Assembly: GCA_900313775.1 (NCBI GenBank)
Contig: OMSP01000086.1
Span: 1 to 6,196, forward strand
Direction: 5' to 3'
Length of the DNA: 6,196 bases
Source: an uncultured Eubacteriales bacterium
Lineage (GTDB): Bacteria > Bacillota > Clostridia > Lachnospirales > Lachnospiraceae
Shown one piece after another: positions 5,519 through 6,196 of the stretch (positions within the stretch are counted from its first letter, which is position 1; each line of letters starts with the position of its first letter). Both the position numbers and the translations under genes were made by a program. The notes under the pieces were generated by a model that saw only the letters and a list, made by a program, of their open reading frames with translations, had not been told where the DNA came from and ran no database searches.

Positions 5519-6181
5519 ATGAATAAAGAACAGTTTATAACCTCTCTGCGCAAGGAGTTGAAGAAGCTCCCTCCCGAAGAGATCGTATCAGCCACAGAGT
5601 ATTATGAAGAATATTTTGCGGAAGCCGCACAGGGTGCAGTTGAAGCCGCTGCCGCTGAGGGTTCAGACGTTGCTGCCGCTCAGGCGGAGGCGGAGGCAAG
5701 ACTGATCGAGGAGATCGGTGCTCCGAAAGCTGTCGCTGCTCAGATCAAATCCGAGTATGCCTCGCGCATCCTTTCCGGCGATGAGACGACCCTCAAATAC
5801 AAGCCGACTGTCGGGCATAAGATCTCAGCTGCCTGGTGGGTGCTCCTCGGGGTCCTGGCCGCGCCGGTCGGAATTCCGCTGGCCATCGCGCTCGGAGCCG
5901 TGATCTTTGCACTGCTGATCGCGCTGTTCGCCGTTATCATCAGCCTGTTTTGCGCCGCGATCGGTATTCTTGTCGGCGGGATCGCTTCATTTATCGTCGG
6001 CATTATCTCGATCGGCGCTTCATTTGTAACCGCTCTCATGTTTTTGGGCGGGGGACTCGTTCTCATAGCCCTTGCGATCCTCTGCGGTATCGGGTTGATC
6101 ATGGTGGTAAAAGCATTGATACAGGTGCCTGTCCGTCTGGCACGCAAATCTAAGAAGAATGGGGGAACAGATCATGAATAA
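5519..6181 (+). CDS. DUF1700/HAAS-domain multi-pass membrane protein
   Basis: A 220-residue protein. The N-terminal part MNKEQFITSLRKELKKLPPE and ATEYYEEYFAEA (25-36), then IEEIGAPKAVAAQI (63-76), is the helical DUF1700/HAAS signature: a YYEEYF helix and an EEIGxP turn. Between them, residues 36-61 form an Ala/Glu-rich insert longer than in typical members. From about 101 to 205 the protein is almost wholly hydrophobic, enough for three or four membrane passes (roughly 104-128, 129-152, 155-178, 179-203), with a basic end RLARKSKK facing the cytoplasm. In the family this domain couples to PadR-type regulators; the signal is not known. The ATG at 5519 is preferred because GGGG (5508-5511) lies 7 nt before it. 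An ATG at 5513 overlapping the padR stop would add two residues but is too close to the GGGG. It overlaps the next gene by 8 nt. Confidence 0.9.
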   Translation: MNKEQFITSLRKELKKLPPEEIVSATEYYEEYFAEAAQGAVEAAAAEGSDVAAAQAEAEARLIEEIGAPKAVAAQIKSEYASRILSGDETTLKYKPTVGHKISAAWWVLLGVLAAPVGIPLAIALGAVIFALLIALFAVIISLFCAAIGILVGGIASFIVGIISIGASFVTALMFLGGGLVLIALAILCGIGLIMVVKALIQVPVRLARKSKKNGGTDHE

Positions 6182-6196
6182 CGCAATGAAAAAAAC
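6174..6196 (+). CDS. Start of an unidentified downstream gene, cut by right edge
   Basis: An ATG at 6174, inside the end of the DUF1700 gene in another frame, begins MNNAMKK and stays open to the edge. GGGGGA (6161-6166) lies 7 nt before it, a good ribosome binding site, and the arrangement matches the overlap one gene upstream. Two lysines after a short polar start would suit a signal peptide. In PadR/DUF1700 clusters the third gene is often a DUF4097-type protein, but seven codons cannot show this. Confidence 0.6.

Overview
The window looks like chromosomal DNA from a moderately GC-rich low-GC-phylum Gram-positive bacterium, most likely of the class Clostridia (inference). The main reasons are an hrcA-grpE-dnaK heat-shock operon behind a perfect CIRCE operator, a DnaK N-terminus of the Gram-positive type (it lacks the roughly two-dozen-residue segment present in proteobacterial DnaK), strong AGGAGG-type ribosome binding sites, sigma-A-like promoters, and a PadR/DUF1700 gene pair of the kind common in Firmicutes.

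Minus strand, positions 1-2450: the class I heat-shock operon, transcribed leftwards. A TTGACA/TACATT promoter (2422-2450) is followed directly by the CIRCE inverted repeat (2383-2409). After it come a leader that may encode a 14-residue peptide, then hrcA (repressor), grpE (nucleotide exchange factor) and the first 162 codons of dnaK, which runs off the left edge. HrcA binds CIRCE and so represses its own operon.

Plus strand, positions 2496-5081: a divergently transcribed three-gene unit. Two short-chain CHR-family (chromate-transporter-like) membrane proteins overlap by 4 nt and presumably form a heteromeric transporter. Ten nucleotides downstream is a long AlaX-type alanyl-tRNA editing protein with a C-terminal DHHA1 domain. 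A strong rho-independent terminator ends the unit at about 5081. The first CHR protein carries an unusual, very basic N-terminal tail of about 60 residues.

Plus strand, positions 5101-6196: a new unit with a near-consensus promoter. The promoter is overlapped by a 25-bp imperfect palindrome that is a good candidate PadR operator. It drives a small PadR-family regulator (103 aa), then a DUF1700/HAAS-type membrane protein with an alanine-rich insertion, then the first codons of a third gene cut by the right edge. The tight overlaps (padR with the DUF1700 gene, DUF1700 gene with the next) point to one regulatory/membrane-sensing module.

Most of the window is recognisable, ordinary core or common accessory content. 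No mobile element, tRNA, rRNA or CRISPR array was seen. The least explained items are the hrcA leader ORF, the basic CHR tail, the PadR palindrome with its structured leader, and the Ala-rich insert in the DUF1700 protein.
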